Notes under the pieces: model-generated
Seen by the model: the letters and a program-made list of their open reading frames with translations, nothing else
What the model was told of the DNA's origin: nothing
The model's database searches: none
Translations under genes and position numbers: made by a program
NCBI RefSeq assembly: GCF_036203305.1
Contig: NZ_CP108131.1
Coordinates: 1,612,001-1,676,000 of the forward strand
DNA length: 64,000 nucleotides
From: Streptomyces sp. NBC_00190
GTDB taxonomy: Bacteria > Actinomycetota > Actinomycetes > Streptomycetales > Streptomycetaceae
Direction of reading: 5' to 3'
Shown: piece by piece, positions 17,571 to 26,703 of the stretch
Layout of the letters: the number at the start of each line of letters is the position of its first letter
How positions within the stretch are numbered: the first letter of the stretch is position 1

Positions 17571-17993
17571 TTACTTGGCTCCGAAGAGTTCCAGCAGGTC
17601 GGCCTTGGCGAACATGCGCGCCGTGTCCACGGCGGAGGGGGTTCCGGCGTTCGGATCGGCCCCTCCGGCGAGCAGGGCGCGGATGACGGCCTCCTCGCCC
17701 TTGAAGACGGCTCCGGCGAGCGGGGTCTGGCCGCGGTCGTTGGCGCGGTCGGCCTCCGCGCCGCGGGCCAGCAGGGCCGCGACGGCGCCGGCGTGGCCGT
17801 GGTAGGCGGCGAGCATGACGAGGGTGTCGCCGCGGTCGTTGGTGAGGTTCGCCGGGACCCCGGCGTCGAGGTACGCGGTGAGCGTCTCGGTCTCACCCTG
17901 ACGGGCGAGGTCGAAGATCTTGGTGGCCAGTTCGATGACGTCCTCGTCGGGGACGTCCTGGGAACCGGGGCCTTCCGCGCTGCGCTCGCTCAT
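17571..17993 (-). CDS. Ankyrin-repeat protein
   Basis: A 140-residue soluble protein with about three ankyrin repeats: GETETLTAYLDAGVPANLTND, RGDTLVMLAAYHGHAGAVAALLARG and RGQTPLAGAVFKGEEAVIRALLAGGADPN. The diagnostic TPLxxAxxxG and VxxLLxxGADPN elements are present. Small ankyrin proteins of this kind usually mediate protein-protein contacts; the partner is unknown. ATG 17993 is preceded by AAAGGCGG. Confidence 0.88.
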   Translation of the reverse strand: MSERSAEGPGSQDVPDEDVIELATKIFDLARQGETETLTAYLDAGVPANLTNDRGDTLVMLAAYHGHAGAVAALLARGAEADRANDRGQTPLAGAVFKGEEAVIRALLAGGADPNAGTPSAVDTARMFAKADLLELFGAK

Positions 17994-18290
17994 CGTTCGT
18001 ACCGCCTTTCACTCGCTGCTCGTTCCCCCGGGGCCGGGCGGGCAGGGGGGTGCACGGCACTGCGTCCGTACGGGTGAATCGCCAGGGTAGCGCCCGGACC
18101 TGCACATGTCCGGGCCAGGCCGAGGCAATGATCACCCTTGCCCCCCTTCACGCCGGACGCGCCAGCCGGGGTGGGCCGGTCCAGTGAAAAACCCCTGGAT
18201 TCACCCGTATGCACCTTTTGTCGCATTGATACTTCCTGTGAGCCTGGAAGAACTGATGGTGAATGTCCCCACCCACCAGGAGAAACGCAC

Positions 18291-18485
18291 ATGGTCCTGT
18301 CCATCTCAGGTGTCGTCCTGCTCGGCATCATCTGCTTCCTGTTCTTCAAGAAGGACGGGATGAAGCTGACGCACGCGTTCGTCTGCTCGCTCTTCGGCTT
18401 CTTCCTCGCAGGCTCCGCCATCGCCCCCAGCATCACGGCGAGCACGGCGAGCCTCGCGAGCCTGCTCGGCGGGATCAAGCTCTAG
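18291..18485 (+). CDS. smeA: SmeA, small membrane protein of sporulation septa
   Basis: A 64-residue protein with two hydrophobic segments (SISGVVLLGIICFLFF and FVCSLFGFFLAGSAIAPSI) separated by a short charged loop (KKDGMKLTH). AGGAGAAA lies six bases before the ATG. Size, topology and position directly before an FtsK/SpoIIIE-like gene match SmeA of S. coelicolor, which localises to sporulation septa, is needed for proper spore chromosome segregation and spore-wall maturation, and recruits SffA. The function comes from that published work. Confidence 0.85.
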   Translation: MVLSISGVVLLGIICFLFFKKDGMKLTHAFVCSLFGFFLAGSAIAPSITASTASLASLLGGIKL

Positions 18486-18554
18486 GCCGCCGCCGACCGA
18501 AGACGCCCAGCCCCACCCGAAGTACCCGAGCATCCACAACTCCAGGAGACGCCC

Positions 18555-20123
18555 GTGGCCCGGCGCCCACTTCCCCGCATCCTTCAGCGCGGCACCGCGC
18601 CGCTGGCCCGGGGCCGCGACATCGCTCGCACGGCCGCCGACAGCGCCACGGACGTCCTCCATCCGCTCCTCACCATCGGACGCGGCCTGCGCGTCCTGGC
18701 TTCGGCCGGGCGGCGCAAATGGTCCGAAACCCCCAAGGACAAGCGTGGTCCCGCGCTGTTCCTGGGAGCCGCCTGCGTCCTCGTGGTCGCACTCGTCCCC
18801 TACGGACCGCTCACCACCCTGATCACCCTCATGGCGGCGGCGGCCTGGCAGGGACGCGACCGCGCCCCGGTGAAGGCCGGGCCCAGCGATGCCGAGACCG
18901 AACGGCTCCGCTCCCTCTACGAAGCCCTCGTGCCGTACTTCTCCATCCCGGAGGATCCGAGCCCGCTCTTCGCCCACGGCGGGGACTGGGACAAGGCCTT
19001 CAGCGGCTACGAGTTCGACGAGGCGGGCCGCGTCACCCGGCTCCACATCCGCTACCCGGCCTACTTCACCGATGGCGAGGCCACCTCACGGGCCCGGATC
19101 GAGGCATTGCTGCACGCCAAGTCCGGGCGCGGACGGGAGTATCTCTTCGACTGGGACGAGGAGGGCAACCAGCTCGACCTGATGGTGCTGGCGGCGCTGC
19201 CGACGGGTGTCGCCGCCCAGCCGTTCGTCACCTCCCCCGGTGAGACCGTCCTCGGCTTCACCGACCCCCGTAGCGTCCAGCGCACCCTGCCCGTCCTGGA
19301 GGGCGACGAGCCCCGGGACGTGCCCCCGGTGATCTGGCGCACCGGACCCCGCTCCGGCGAGCCCCACCTGCTGGCCGTCGGCCAACCCGGCAGCGGCACC
19401 TCCACCCTGCTGCGCTCCGTCGCCCTGCAGGCCCTGCGGCACGGGGGAGACGTACTGATCGTCGAGGGCGGCGGCAGCGGCGAGTACTCCTGCCTGTCCG
19501 GGCGCAGCGGCGTCCTCGGCGTGGAGTGCGGGCCGATCGGAGCACTGTCCACCCTGGAATGGGCCGCCCAGGAGACGGAGCGGCGCCTCATCGCCACCCA
19601 CCGTGCCCGCGAGGCCGGGCGCCCGGCGCCCGAGGACACCCGCCGTCCCCTGTGGATCCTGCTCGACCGGCCGAGCGTGCTGACACATCTCGCGGCGGCC
19701 GAGGGGGCACCCGATCCGCTCGCCCAGCTGCAGGTGCCGCTGCGGCACGGGCGGGCCGCGCACATCACCGTGGTGGTGAGCGAACACTTCGACCACCTGG
19801 AGCTGCTGAGCGACGCCGTGTGGCAGCACACCCGCGCCCGCGTCGTACTCGGGCCCGCCGCGATCCAGCAGATCGCCGATGTCCTGGGGCTGCCGCCGCA
19901 CACCACGCCGACGACCCAGGTGCCGCCGGGGCGCGGCTACGCACGGCTCGGCTCGGGGCCGGTGCACCGGCTCCAGGTGCCCGCCACCCCGGACCCGTAC
20001 GACGACGCCGCGCACCCGGCCTTCCGCCAGGCCGTGCTGGAGCTCCTGCCGGAGCGGCAGGGTGACGTGACGCTGGGCAAGGCCCGGCGGAGCCAGGCGG
20101 TCACCACCTCGGAGATCCCGTGA
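18555..20123 (+). CDS. sffA: SffA, SpoIIIE/FtsK-like septal protein
   Basis: A 522-residue protein. An N-terminal membrane region (GPALFLGAACVLVVALVPYGPLTTLITLMAAAAW, about 73-108) is followed by an FtsK/SpoIIIE-like domain that includes LFAHGGDWDKAF, VGQPGSGTSTLLRS (275-288) and a Walker B-like PLWILLDRPS. It starts at GTG 18555 with AGGAG upstream, 69 bp after smeA, so the two form an operon. SffA is targeted to sporulation septa by SmeA. The Walker A lysine is replaced by threonine (GSGTS), so ATPase activity in the usual manner is doubtful. No gamma DNA-recognition domain is evident. Confidence 0.85.
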   Translation: MARRPLPRILQRGTAPLARGRDIARTAADSATDVLHPLLTIGRGLRVLASAGRRKWSETPKDKRGPALFLGAACVLVVALVPYGPLTTLITLMAAAAWQGRDRAPVKAGPSDAETERLRSLYEALVPYFSIPEDPSPLFAHGGDWDKAFSGYEFDEAGRVTRLHIRYPAYFTDGEATSRARIEALLHAKSGRGREYLFDWDEEGNQLDLMVLAALPTGVAAQPFVTSPGETVLGFTDPRSVQRTLPVLEGDEPRDVPPVIWRTGPRSGEPHLLAVGQPGSGTSTLLRSVALQALRHGGDVLIVEGGGSGEYSCLSGRSGVLGVECGPIGALSTLEWAAQETERRLIATHRAREAGRPAPEDTRRPLWILLDRPSVLTHLAAAEGAPDPLAQLQVPLRHGRAAHITVVVSEHFDHLELLSDAVWQHTRARVVLGPAAIQQIADVLGLPPHTTPTTQVPPGRGYARLGSGPVHRLQVPATPDPYDDAAHPAFRQAVLELLPERQGDVTLGKARRSQAVTTSEIP

Positions 20124-20166
20124 CCCGGCCCCGCACCGGCCAAGAACTGCCTTGTACGGGACCTTC

Positions 20167-21669
20167 TTACGCCACGAACGTCCGCGGGGGCTCGGCGCCA
20201 CTGCCTGCCGCGCCCGTGCTGACCAGGGCGGCCGCCGCCGCCAGCCGGGTGGCGGCCTCCTCGGCCACCGGGCCGCCCACGGTGAAGGGCAGCCGGACGT
20301 AGCCCTCGAAGGCACCGTCCACGCCGAACCGGGGCCCCGAGGGGACCCGCACACCGACCCGCTCCCCCACCTCGGCCAGCCGGGAGCCCGAGAGGCCGCC
20401 GGCGCGGGCCCAGAGGGTCAGACCGCCCCGGGGGACCTCGAACTCCCAGTCGGGCAGTTCCCGGCGCACCGCGGCGACCAGCGCGTCCCGGTTCTCCCTG
20501 GCCTGGTCGCGACGGATGCCTACGGCCTCCTGCCAGCCCCCGGACCGCATCAGCCAGTTCACCGCGAGCTGTTCCAGCACCGGCGTGCCCAGGTCCGCGT
20601 AGGCGCGGGCGGCGACCAGGCTGCGGATGACGTCGGGGGCGGCGCGGACCCAGCCGATCCGCATGCCGGCCCAGAAGGCCTTGCTGGCGGAGCCCACGGT
20701 GATCACGGTGCTGCCTGCCGGGTCGAAGGAACAGACCGGGCGGGGCATCTCCAGATCCGGGTCCAGCCGGAGCTCCAGCATGGTCTCGTCGGCGACGAGG
20801 ACGGTGCCCGCGGAGCGGGCGGCCTCGACCATCGCGCGGCGCTGCTCCTCGGAGGCGAGGGCTCCGGTGGGATTGTGGAAGTCGGCCACGACGTAGGCGA
20901 GGCGGGGGGCGGAGTCCCGCAGGACCTGGCGCCACACGTCCATGTCCCAGCCGGACAGCCCGTCGGCCATGGCGACGGGCACGAGGCGGACCCCGGCCGC
21001 GCGCATGAGCTGCAGGATGTTCGCGTACGAGGGCGACTCCACGGCGATCCGCTCGCCGCGCCCGGCGAAGAGGCTGCAGATGGCGTCGATGGCGCCCATC
21101 GCGCCGGTGGTGACCATGATCTGCTCGGGCATGGTGGGGATGCCCTGCTCGGTGTAGCGGTCGGCGAGCATCCGGCGCAGGGCGGGCAGGCCGGCCGGGT
21201 AGTCGCCGTGGGTGTGCGCGTACGGGGGCAGTTCCTCCAGCGCGCCCTGGACGGCCTTGGTGAGCCAGGGCTCGGGGGCGGGCAGGGCCGCGCAGCCGAG
21301 GTCGATCATCGAGCCGAGGGACTCGGGCGGCAGCGGCTCCAGGCCCCGGGCGGGCAGCGGGTTCCCGGCCGGTACGGAGGTCCAGCTGCCGGCGCCCCGG
21401 CGGGACTCCAGGAACCCCTCCCCGCGCAGGGCCTCGTACGCGGCGGCGACGGTGGTGCGGCTGAGGGAGAGGGCGACGGCCAGCTCGCGCTCGGCGGGCA
21501 GCCGGGCGGCGACCGGGACGCGGCCTTCGAGGACGAGGAGGCGGATCCCGTCGGCGAGGGTGCGGTACGCGGGCAGCTTGCGCGAGCCGGGTGCGGCGGT
21601 GCGGTCCTGCTGGGAGGTGATCAGACGGGCGAGCTGTGCGGCACCGACCGCTGAGGTCCATTCGGCCAT
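20167..21669 (-). CDS. MocR/PdxR-type transcriptional regulator
   Basis: A 500-residue fusion of an N-terminal GntR winged helix (about 28-95, LPAYRTLADGIRLLVLEGRVP...LPAERELAVALSLSRTTVAAAYEALRGEGFL) with a class I aminotransferase-like domain. The PLP lysine motif is VGSASKAFWAGMRIGWV; VSDE-type contacts appear as VADETM and the N/D site as VVADFHNPTG. MocR proteins use PLP or an amino-acid adduct as effector. It is divergent from the GDPD gene. I start it at ATG 21669, preceded by GAAGGTGGA. Confidence 0.88.
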   Translation of the reverse strand: MAEWTSAVGAAQLARLITSQQDRTAAPGSRKLPAYRTLADGIRLLVLEGRVPVAARLPAERELAVALSLSRTTVAAAYEALRGEGFLESRRGAGSWTSVPAGNPLPARGLEPLPPESLGSMIDLGCAALPAPEPWLTKAVQGALEELPPYAHTHGDYPAGLPALRRMLADRYTEQGIPTMPEQIMVTTGAMGAIDAICSLFAGRGERIAVESPSYANILQLMRAAGVRLVPVAMADGLSGWDMDVWRQVLRDSAPRLAYVVADFHNPTGALASEEQRRAMVEAARSAGTVLVADETMLELRLDPDLEMPRPVCSFDPAGSTVITVGSASKAFWAGMRIGWVRAAPDVIRSLVAARAYADLGTPVLEQLAVNWLMRSGGWQEAVGIRRDQARENRDALVAAVRRELPDWEFEVPRGGLTLWARAGGLSGSRLAEVGERVGVRVPSGPRFGVDGAFEGYVRLPFTVGGPVAEEAATRLAAAAALVSTGAAGSGAEPPRTFVA

Positions 21670-21850
21670 TGCGTCCGGTCCACCTTCGTCGGATTGGCCT
21701 CGACGGGGACGCCTGAGGCCGGGATTGGATTGAAGTCTGCGGACACAGACTGCCACGGGCCGGTCCACCTCCACCAGGGGCGTCCCCGCCTCCGCCCCCC
21801 GTTCACCCCGCGTACCAGCAGCACGCCCCGCCACGAGGGATACTGCCGCC

Positions 21851-22621
21851 GTGACGCACGTACGCCTTCGCCATCCGTATCTGGACCACCCGGCTCCGAT
21901 TCCCTTCGCACACCGGGGAGGAGCCGCGGACGGGCTGGAGAACACCGCCGCCGCCTTCCGCCGGGCCGCCGAGGCCGGCTACCGGTATTTCGAGACCGAT
22001 GTGCACGCCACCGCCGACGGGAAGCTCGTCGCCTTCCACGACTCCACGCTGGACCGGGTCACCGACGGGCAGGGCCGGATCGCCGAGCTGTCCTGGAAGC
22101 GGATCCGCGAGGCCCGGGTCGGGGGCACCGAGCCGCTGGCCCTCTTCGAGGACCTCCTCGAAGAGTTCCCGGACGCCCGCTGGAACATCGACATCAAGGC
22201 CGAGTCGGCGCTGCACCCCCTGGTGAACCTGGTCGCGCGGGCAGGTGTCTGGGACCGGGTCTGCGTGGGCTCCTTCTCCGAGGGCCGGGTGGCGCGGGCC
22301 CAGAAGATCGCCGGGCCCCGGCTGGCCACCTCGTACGGCGTGCGCGGGGTGCTCGGCCTGCGGCTGCGCTCGTACGCGATCCCGGCGGCGCTGCGCGTGG
22401 GGGCGGTGGCGGCCCAGGTTCCGGAGACCCAGGCGGGGATCCGCGTGGTCGACCGGCGCTTCGTGCGGACCGCGCACGAGCGGGGCCTGCAGGTGCACGT
22501 GTGGACCGTGAACGAACCGGAACGTATGGAGGCTCTCCTCGACCTGGGTGTCGATGGCATCATGACCGACCGGATCGACATCTTGCGCGCGGTGCTGGAC
22601 CGGCGCGGGGCCTGGGCCTGA
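21851..22621 (+). CDS. Glycerophosphodiester phosphodiesterase
   Basis: A 256-residue GDPD-family TIM-barrel enzyme that hydrolyses glycerophosphodiesters to glycerol 3-phosphate and an alcohol. The conserved metal and catalytic residues are visible: AHRGGAADGLENT (about 18-30), YRYFETDVHATADGKLVAFHDSTLDRVTDG (43-72) and WNIDIKAE near 113. No signal peptide is seen, so it should be cytosolic. The start is GTG 21851. The following MFS gene, 68 bp downstream, may be cotranscribed. Confidence 0.9.
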   Translation: MTHVRLRHPYLDHPAPIPFAHRGGAADGLENTAAAFRRAAEAGYRYFETDVHATADGKLVAFHDSTLDRVTDGQGRIAELSWKRIREARVGGTEPLALFEDLLEEFPDARWNIDIKAESALHPLVNLVARAGVWDRVCVGSFSEGRVARAQKIAGPRLATSYGVRGVLGLRLRSYAIPAALRVGAVAAQVPETQAGIRVVDRRFVRTAHERGLQVHVWTVNEPERMEALLDLGVDGIMTDRIDILRAVLDRRGAWA

Positions 22622-22689
22622 CAAGGGCACGGGTGCCCGCGCGGGCTCCCGGGGGCCGCGCGGTACGGGGACAAGCGAGGGGGCACCGA

Positions 22690-24078
22690 ATGAGTGCGCA
22701 GACCGAAGACGAAGCGGAATCCGGCGCCGAGGACGGCAGATCGGCCGCCGCGGCGACCGCGACGGCGGCGCGCAAGCGCGAGCAGCGGGGCTGGTACTTC
22801 TACGACTTCGCCGTATCGGTGTACTCGGCGAGCGTGCTCACCGTGTTCCTCGGGCCGTACCTGACCGCGATCGCCAAGGCAGCGGCGGACACCGAAGGCT
22901 TCGTACACCCGCTGGGCGTCCCGGTGCGGGCGGGGTCCTTCTTCGCCTACTCGGTCTCGGCATCGGTGATCCTGGCCGTGGTGCTCATGCCGCTGGTGGG
23001 TGCGGTCGCCGACCGGACCGGACGCAAGAAGCCGATGCTGGCGGTGGCCGCCTACACGGGCGCCGCCGCGACCACCGGGATGTTCTTCCTGGGCGGTGAG
23101 CGCTACCTGCTGGGCGGGCTGCTCCTGATCGTGGCGAATGCCGCGCTGTCCGTCTCGATGGTGCTCTACAACGCCTATCTGCCGCAGATCTCCACTCCCG
23201 ACGAGCGGGACACGGTCTCCTCGCGGGGCTGGGCCTTCGGCTACACCGCGGGCTCCCTGATGCTGGTGATGAACCTGGTGCTCTTCCAGGGCCACGACTC
23301 CTTCGGCCTGTCCGAGGGCGAGGCGGTACGGATCTGCCTGGCCTCGGCGGGCCTGTGGTGGGGGGCCTTCGCGCTGATCCCGCTGCGCCGGCTGCGGGAC
23401 CGCGCCGTGGTCCGCGAGCCCGGGGCGGGTCCGGCCGTCAGCGGCTGGAAGCAGCTCGTCGCGACACTGAAGGACATGCGGCGCTACCCGCTGACCCTGT
23501 CGTTCCTGCTCGCCTACCTGATCTACAACGACGGCGTGCAGACGGTGATCTCCCAGGCCTCGATCTACGGGTCGGAGGAACTGGAGCTGGAGCAGTCCAC
23601 CCTGATCGGGGCGGTGCTGCTCGTGCAGGTCCTCGCGGTGGCGGGCGCCCTGGGCATGGGCCGGCTGGCCCGGATCTACGGTGCCAAGCGGACGATCCTC
23701 GGCTCACTGGCCGCGTGGGGGCTGACGCTGGCGGCCGGGTACTTCCTGCCGGCCCGGACTCCGGTGTGGTTCTTCGCACTGGCCTCGATGATCGGGCTGG
23801 TGCTGGGCGGCAGCCAGGCGCTGTCGCGCTCGCTCTTCTCGCACCTGGTGCCAGCGGGCAAGGAGGCCGAGTACTTCTCCGCGTACGAGATGAGCGACCG
23901 CGGGCTGAGCTGGGTGGGACCCCTGGTCTTCGGCCTGACCTACCAGCTCACCGGCAGCTACCGGGACGCGATCATCTCGCTGGTGGTCTTCTTCGCACTG
24001 GGTTTCGTGCTGCTGGCCAGAGTGCCGGTGCGGCGCGCGGTGGAGGCGGCAGGCAATCCTGTACCGGAGCGGATCTGA
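22690..24078 (+). CDS. MFS transporter, UMF1/Atg22-like
   Basis: A 462-residue polytopic membrane protein with about 12 helices. The N-terminal motif RGWYFYDFAVSVYSASVLTVFLGPYLT is characteristic of the UMF1/Atg22-like MFS branch, and the loop ADRTGRKKPML is the usual MFS motif between helices 2 and 3. GSQALSRSLFSHLVPAGKEAEYFSAYEMSDRG in the second half is also typical of this branch. The substrate is unknown. ATG 22690 is preceded by GAGGGGG. Confidence 0.88.
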   Translation: MSAQTEDEAESGAEDGRSAAAATATAARKREQRGWYFYDFAVSVYSASVLTVFLGPYLTAIAKAAADTEGFVHPLGVPVRAGSFFAYSVSASVILAVVLMPLVGAVADRTGRKKPMLAVAAYTGAAATTGMFFLGGERYLLGGLLLIVANAALSVSMVLYNAYLPQISTPDERDTVSSRGWAFGYTAGSLMLVMNLVLFQGHDSFGLSEGEAVRICLASAGLWWGAFALIPLRRLRDRAVVREPGAGPAVSGWKQLVATLKDMRRYPLTLSFLLAYLIYNDGVQTVISQASIYGSEELELEQSTLIGAVLLVQVLAVAGALGMGRLARIYGAKRTILGSLAAWGLTLAAGYFLPARTPVWFFALASMIGLVLGGSQALSRSLFSHLVPAGKEAEYFSAYEMSDRGLSWVGPLVFGLTYQLTGSYRDAIISLVVFFALGFVLLARVPVRRAVEAAGNPVPERI

Positions 24079-24392
24079 GACCGGATCCGCGAGCGCGCCC
24101 GGCCCGGATCCATGAGCGAATTCCGAACGGATTTAGACGTTGAAGCAAAGGGCCGGTAGTGTACGCCTTTGGCCTGCCAGGCGGACCGTTACTGCGCGCT
24201 AAAGAAGCGTGGACGTTGGGTGACATCTGCTGCCAGATGTGACAAAACGGGCATTGGTGGGTACAACAAGGGGCGGCACGACGGGCGACGCATGACCCGG
24301 AGCGGGAATCTATACCGCCGACCGGACGTTGACCGGATGACGACGACAGCGACACCTGTCCTGTGGGCGACAAAGCCCGGGAGGCACGATTC
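24079..24392 (+). other. rbpA upstream region
   Basis: 314 bp without a gene. It holds the sigma-R-type promoter described separately (24304-24330) and a stretch of lower GC content at 24120-24270. Another promoter could lie there, but I could not place one with confidence. Confidence 0.5.
24304..24330 (+). promoter_or_regulatory. Sigma-R-type promoter of rbpA
   Basis: GGGAAT at 24304-24309, an 18-bp spacer, then GTT at 24328-24330: a full match to the SigR (disulfide stress) consensus GGAAT-N18-GTT. It lies 62 bp before the rbpA ATG. rbpA is a known SigR target in S. coelicolor, which supports the assignment. Confidence 0.85.
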
Positions 24393-24767
24393 ATGAGTGA
24401 GCGAGCTCTCCGCGGTACGCGCCTCGTGGTTACCAGCTACGAGACGGACCGCGGCATCGATCTGGCCCCGCGCCAGGCGGTGGAGTACGCATGCCAGAAC
24501 GGACATCGATTTGAGATGCCGTTCTCGGTTGAGGCAGAAATTCCGCCGGAGTGGGAGTGCAAGGCGTGCGGCGCCATGGCACTCCTGGTGGACGGGGACG
24601 GGCCCGAAGAGAAGAAGGGCAAGCCTGCGCGAACGCACTGGGACATGCTCATGGAGCGGCGCACCCGCGAGGAGCTGGAGGAAGTGCTGGCCGAGAGGCT
24701 TGCGGTCCTTCGTTCCGGCGCCATGAACATTGCCGTGCATCCGCGGGACAGCCGCAAGTCCGCCTGA
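24393..24767 (+). CDS. rbpA: RNA polymerase-binding protein RbpA
   Basis: A 124-residue actinobacterial RNA polymerase accessory protein that binds principal sigma factors and stabilises the open complex. Zinc-site residues C34, H38, C56 and C59 are present in ACQNGHRF and ECKACG. The C-terminal sigma-interaction helix is THWDMLMERRTREELEEVLAERL. GGGAGG lies 8 bases before the ATG. A sigma-R-type promoter upstream suggests induction by thiol oxidation, and a strong hairpin follows the gene. Confidence 0.97.
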   Translation: MSERALRGTRLVVTSYETDRGIDLAPRQAVEYACQNGHRFEMPFSVEAEIPPEWECKACGAMALLVDGDGPEEKKGKPARTHWDMLMERRTREELEEVLAERLAVLRSGAMNIAVHPRDSRKSA

Positions 24768-24788
24768 CAGCCGGACGTAAACGAACAA

Positions 24789-24828
24789 GCCGAGGGCCCC
24801 GCCACATAGTGTGGCGGGGCCCCTCGGC
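24789..24828 (+). terminator. Terminator after rbpA
   Basis: Left arm GCCGAGGGCCCCGCCACA at 24789-24806 pairs with right arm 24810-24828 (TGTGGCGGGGCCCCTCGGC), with one bulged C and a three-base loop. It lies between convergent genes and could serve both strands. Confidence 0.85.
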
Positions 24829-24906
24829 GTTGCATTTACCCGTCGCCTTTGTCAGGTTTTGCCCGCTTGATGCAGGCTCCTCCCGGACCGGTCGAGTCGG
24901 AGTCGC

Positions 24907-25497
24907 CTACGGGGCGAGCGGGGGCCGGTACGCCGTGTCGCCCGGGCCACCCGTACCGCCCGGCTGCTGCGGCCGGTCCTCGCGGATGACCTCGCCCTGG
25001 ACGACCTTGCCGTCGGGGTAGTGGATGCGGGTCTGCGTGAAGGCGTCGCCGAAGGAGCCGGCGGGGGCCGAGGCCATCTTGCGCTCCAGCGAACGGGCCG
25101 CGCTCCGGCCGATCCATGCCCGGACCGGCGGGAGCAGGCAGAGCAGGCCCGCCACGTCGGAGATCAGGCCGGGCATGATCAGGAGCAGGCCCGCCAGCAT
25201 GGTGAGGCCGTTGCCCTGGCCGGGCTGCTGCGCGGCGGGCTGCCGTCCCTGCTGGGCCTGCTGGAAAGTGTCCGCGAGGTTCTTGAAGGCACGTCGCCCG
25301 GCCCGCTTGATGACCACCACGCCCAGGATCATCCCGCCCGCGAGCAGCGCGGCGACGGCGAGCCCGCCGGCCGCGTCGGCGACCAGGCTGAGCAGCCAGA
25401 TCTCCAGGATCAGCCAGGCGGCGATCGCCAGGGGGAGGAACGTACGGGCGGGTGAGCGCCGCCGGGGGGCCGTCGATGTGGGAACGCCGGTCGTCAT
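24907..25497 (-). CDS. FxsA-family membrane protein
   Basis: A 196-residue FxsA-like protein. Membrane segments lie at about 18-34 (FLPLAIAAWLILEIWLLS), 43-62 and 95-125, with the family pattern EIWLL...GGMILGVVVIKRAG and GLLLIMPGLISDVAGLLCLLPPVR. E. coli FxsA influences phage T7 exclusion by F plasmid; the role in actinobacteria is unknown. The start is uncertain: ATG 25497 has GGGAG immediately adjacent, too close for good initiation, and GTG 25512 preceded by TACACG could be a leaderless start. Confidence 0.88.
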   Translation of the reverse strand: MTTGVPTSTAPRRRSPARTFLPLAIAAWLILEIWLLSLVADAAGGLAVAALLAGGMILGVVVIKRAGRRAFKNLADTFQQAQQGRQPAAQQPGQGNGLTMLAGLLLIMPGLISDVAGLLCLLPPVRAWIGRSAARSLERKMASAPAGSFGDAFTQTRIHYPDGKVVQGEVIREDRPQQPGGTGGPGDTAYRPPLAP

Positions 25498-25585
25498 GCT
25501 CCCAGTGTGCACGGGTCCGTGTAAAAGCGGCCTCAGCCGGAGGTACCGGACATCCCCTAAGGGCTGTCCGGGCCGCTTCCGCAGG

Positions 25586-26374
25586 TCAGGCCTGTTCCTT
25601 GCCCTTGTCCGGTCCCTTGCCTGGGAGCAGCTTGGCCGCCTGGGCCTTGAGGCCCCACTGGGTGACCCGCCACAGGGCCTCCACCACGATGTCCTTGCTC
25701 ATCTTGCTGTCGCCGAACTCACGCTCGACGAAGGTGATCGGGACCTCCACCACGCGGAAACCCTTCTGCACCGCCCTGCGGGCCAGGTCGACCTGGAAGC
25801 AGTAGCCCGCGGAGGCCACCTCCTCCAGGCCCAGGCCCTCCAGGGTCTCGCGGCGGAAGGCCCGGTAGCCGCCCGTCACGTCGCGGATCGGGACGTTCAG
25901 CATCAGCCGGGAGTACGTCGACCCTCCGCGCGAGAGGATCTCGCGACTCTTGGGCCAGTTCACGACACGGCCGCCCGGCACCCAGCGGGAGCCCAGGACC
26001 AGGTCGGCGCCGGCCAGCGCGGTGAGCAGGCGGGGCAGTTCCTCCGGCTGGTGGGAGCCGTCGGCGTCCATCTCGACGATCACGCCGTAGCCCGCTTCCA
26101 GGGCCCAGACGAAGCCGGCGAGATAGGCGGCGCCGAGCCCCTCCTTGCCCTTGCGGTGCAGGACGTGCACGTGGTCGTCGCCGGCCGCCAGCTCGTCGGC
26201 GAGCTTGCCGGTGCCGTCGGGGCTGTTGTCGTCCGCGACCAGGATGTGGGCATCGGGCACCGCCGCGCGGACGCGGCCGACGATCAGCCCGATGTTCTCC
26301 GCCTCGTTGTAGGTCGGAATGATCACCAAGGCTGTACCGAGCGGCCCGTAGGTCCGCTGTCCGCCGTCGCTCAC
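25586..26374 (-). CDS. Polyprenol monophosphomannose synthase (Ppm1-like GT2)
   Basis: A 262-residue GT2 glycosyltransferase. The N-terminal fold carries VIIPTYNEAENIGLIVGRV and ILVADDNSPDGTG; the DxD site is VEMDADGSHQPEELPRLL; VTGGYRAFRRETL and FQVDLARRAVQKGF match dolichol-phosphate mannosyltransferases. It transfers mannose from GDP-mannose to polyprenyl phosphate at the membrane, supplying the donor for protein O-mannosylation. It has no membrane anchor of its own; in many actinobacteria an acyltransferase domain is separate or fused. GTG 26374 follows GGGG at about 6 bases. Confidence 0.92.
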   Translation of the reverse strand: MSDGGQRTYGPLGTALVIIPTYNEAENIGLIVGRVRAAVPDAHILVADDNSPDGTGKLADELAAGDDHVHVLHRKGKEGLGAAYLAGFVWALEAGYGVIVEMDADGSHQPEELPRLLTALAGADLVLGSRWVPGGRVVNWPKSREILSRGGSTYSRLMLNVPIRDVTGGYRAFRRETLEGLGLEEVASAGYCFQVDLARRAVQKGFRVVEVPITFVEREFGDSKMSKDIVVEALWRVTQWGLKAQAAKLLPGKGPDKGKEQA

Positions 26375-26703
26375 TGAGTCCCCTTTTGTGCTCTTGCACG
26401 TCCTGTACGTCTGGTCGCAGAGGATGACTTTAGAACAGCGATCGGGGCCAGCGGTCCTTCGGGCCGGTCAGACTCCCGCTGGCTGCGGGCCGCCGTGACC
26501 GTTGTCTACTGGACCGCCGCGCCCCGACCCCGGGGCCACCCTCCCCCAACTACCGCTGGAGGTGCCCCCACCGGCGAAACCTTCCGTCGCCCCCGAGGCG
26601 CGGGCGCGGGTGAAGACGGATCCGTCCGGCACGGGCGTCCTGTGGTGGACCCGGCCGAACCTATCGAGGTCCGGGCGCCCGTACCGAACCGAGGCACATC
26701 GGA
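26375..26703. other. Intergenic region with one short GC-rich repeat
   Basis: 329 bp between the mannosyltransferase start and the amidohydrolase stop. It contains a short repeat (26541-26569, listed separately). Open frames across it lack coding bias. The promoter of the mannosyltransferase is probably near 26400-26450, where GC content drops. Confidence 0.45.
26541..26569 (-). repeat. Short GC-rich interspersed repeat, copy 1
   Basis: On the minus strand the element begins GGGGGCACCTCCAGCGGTAG and ends GGGGGAG. It resembles a second copy at 52761-52790 in the chitinase gene; by eye about four fifths of positions match with small gaps. Similar elements are familiar in Streptomyces intergenic regions. 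Confidence 0.5.
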
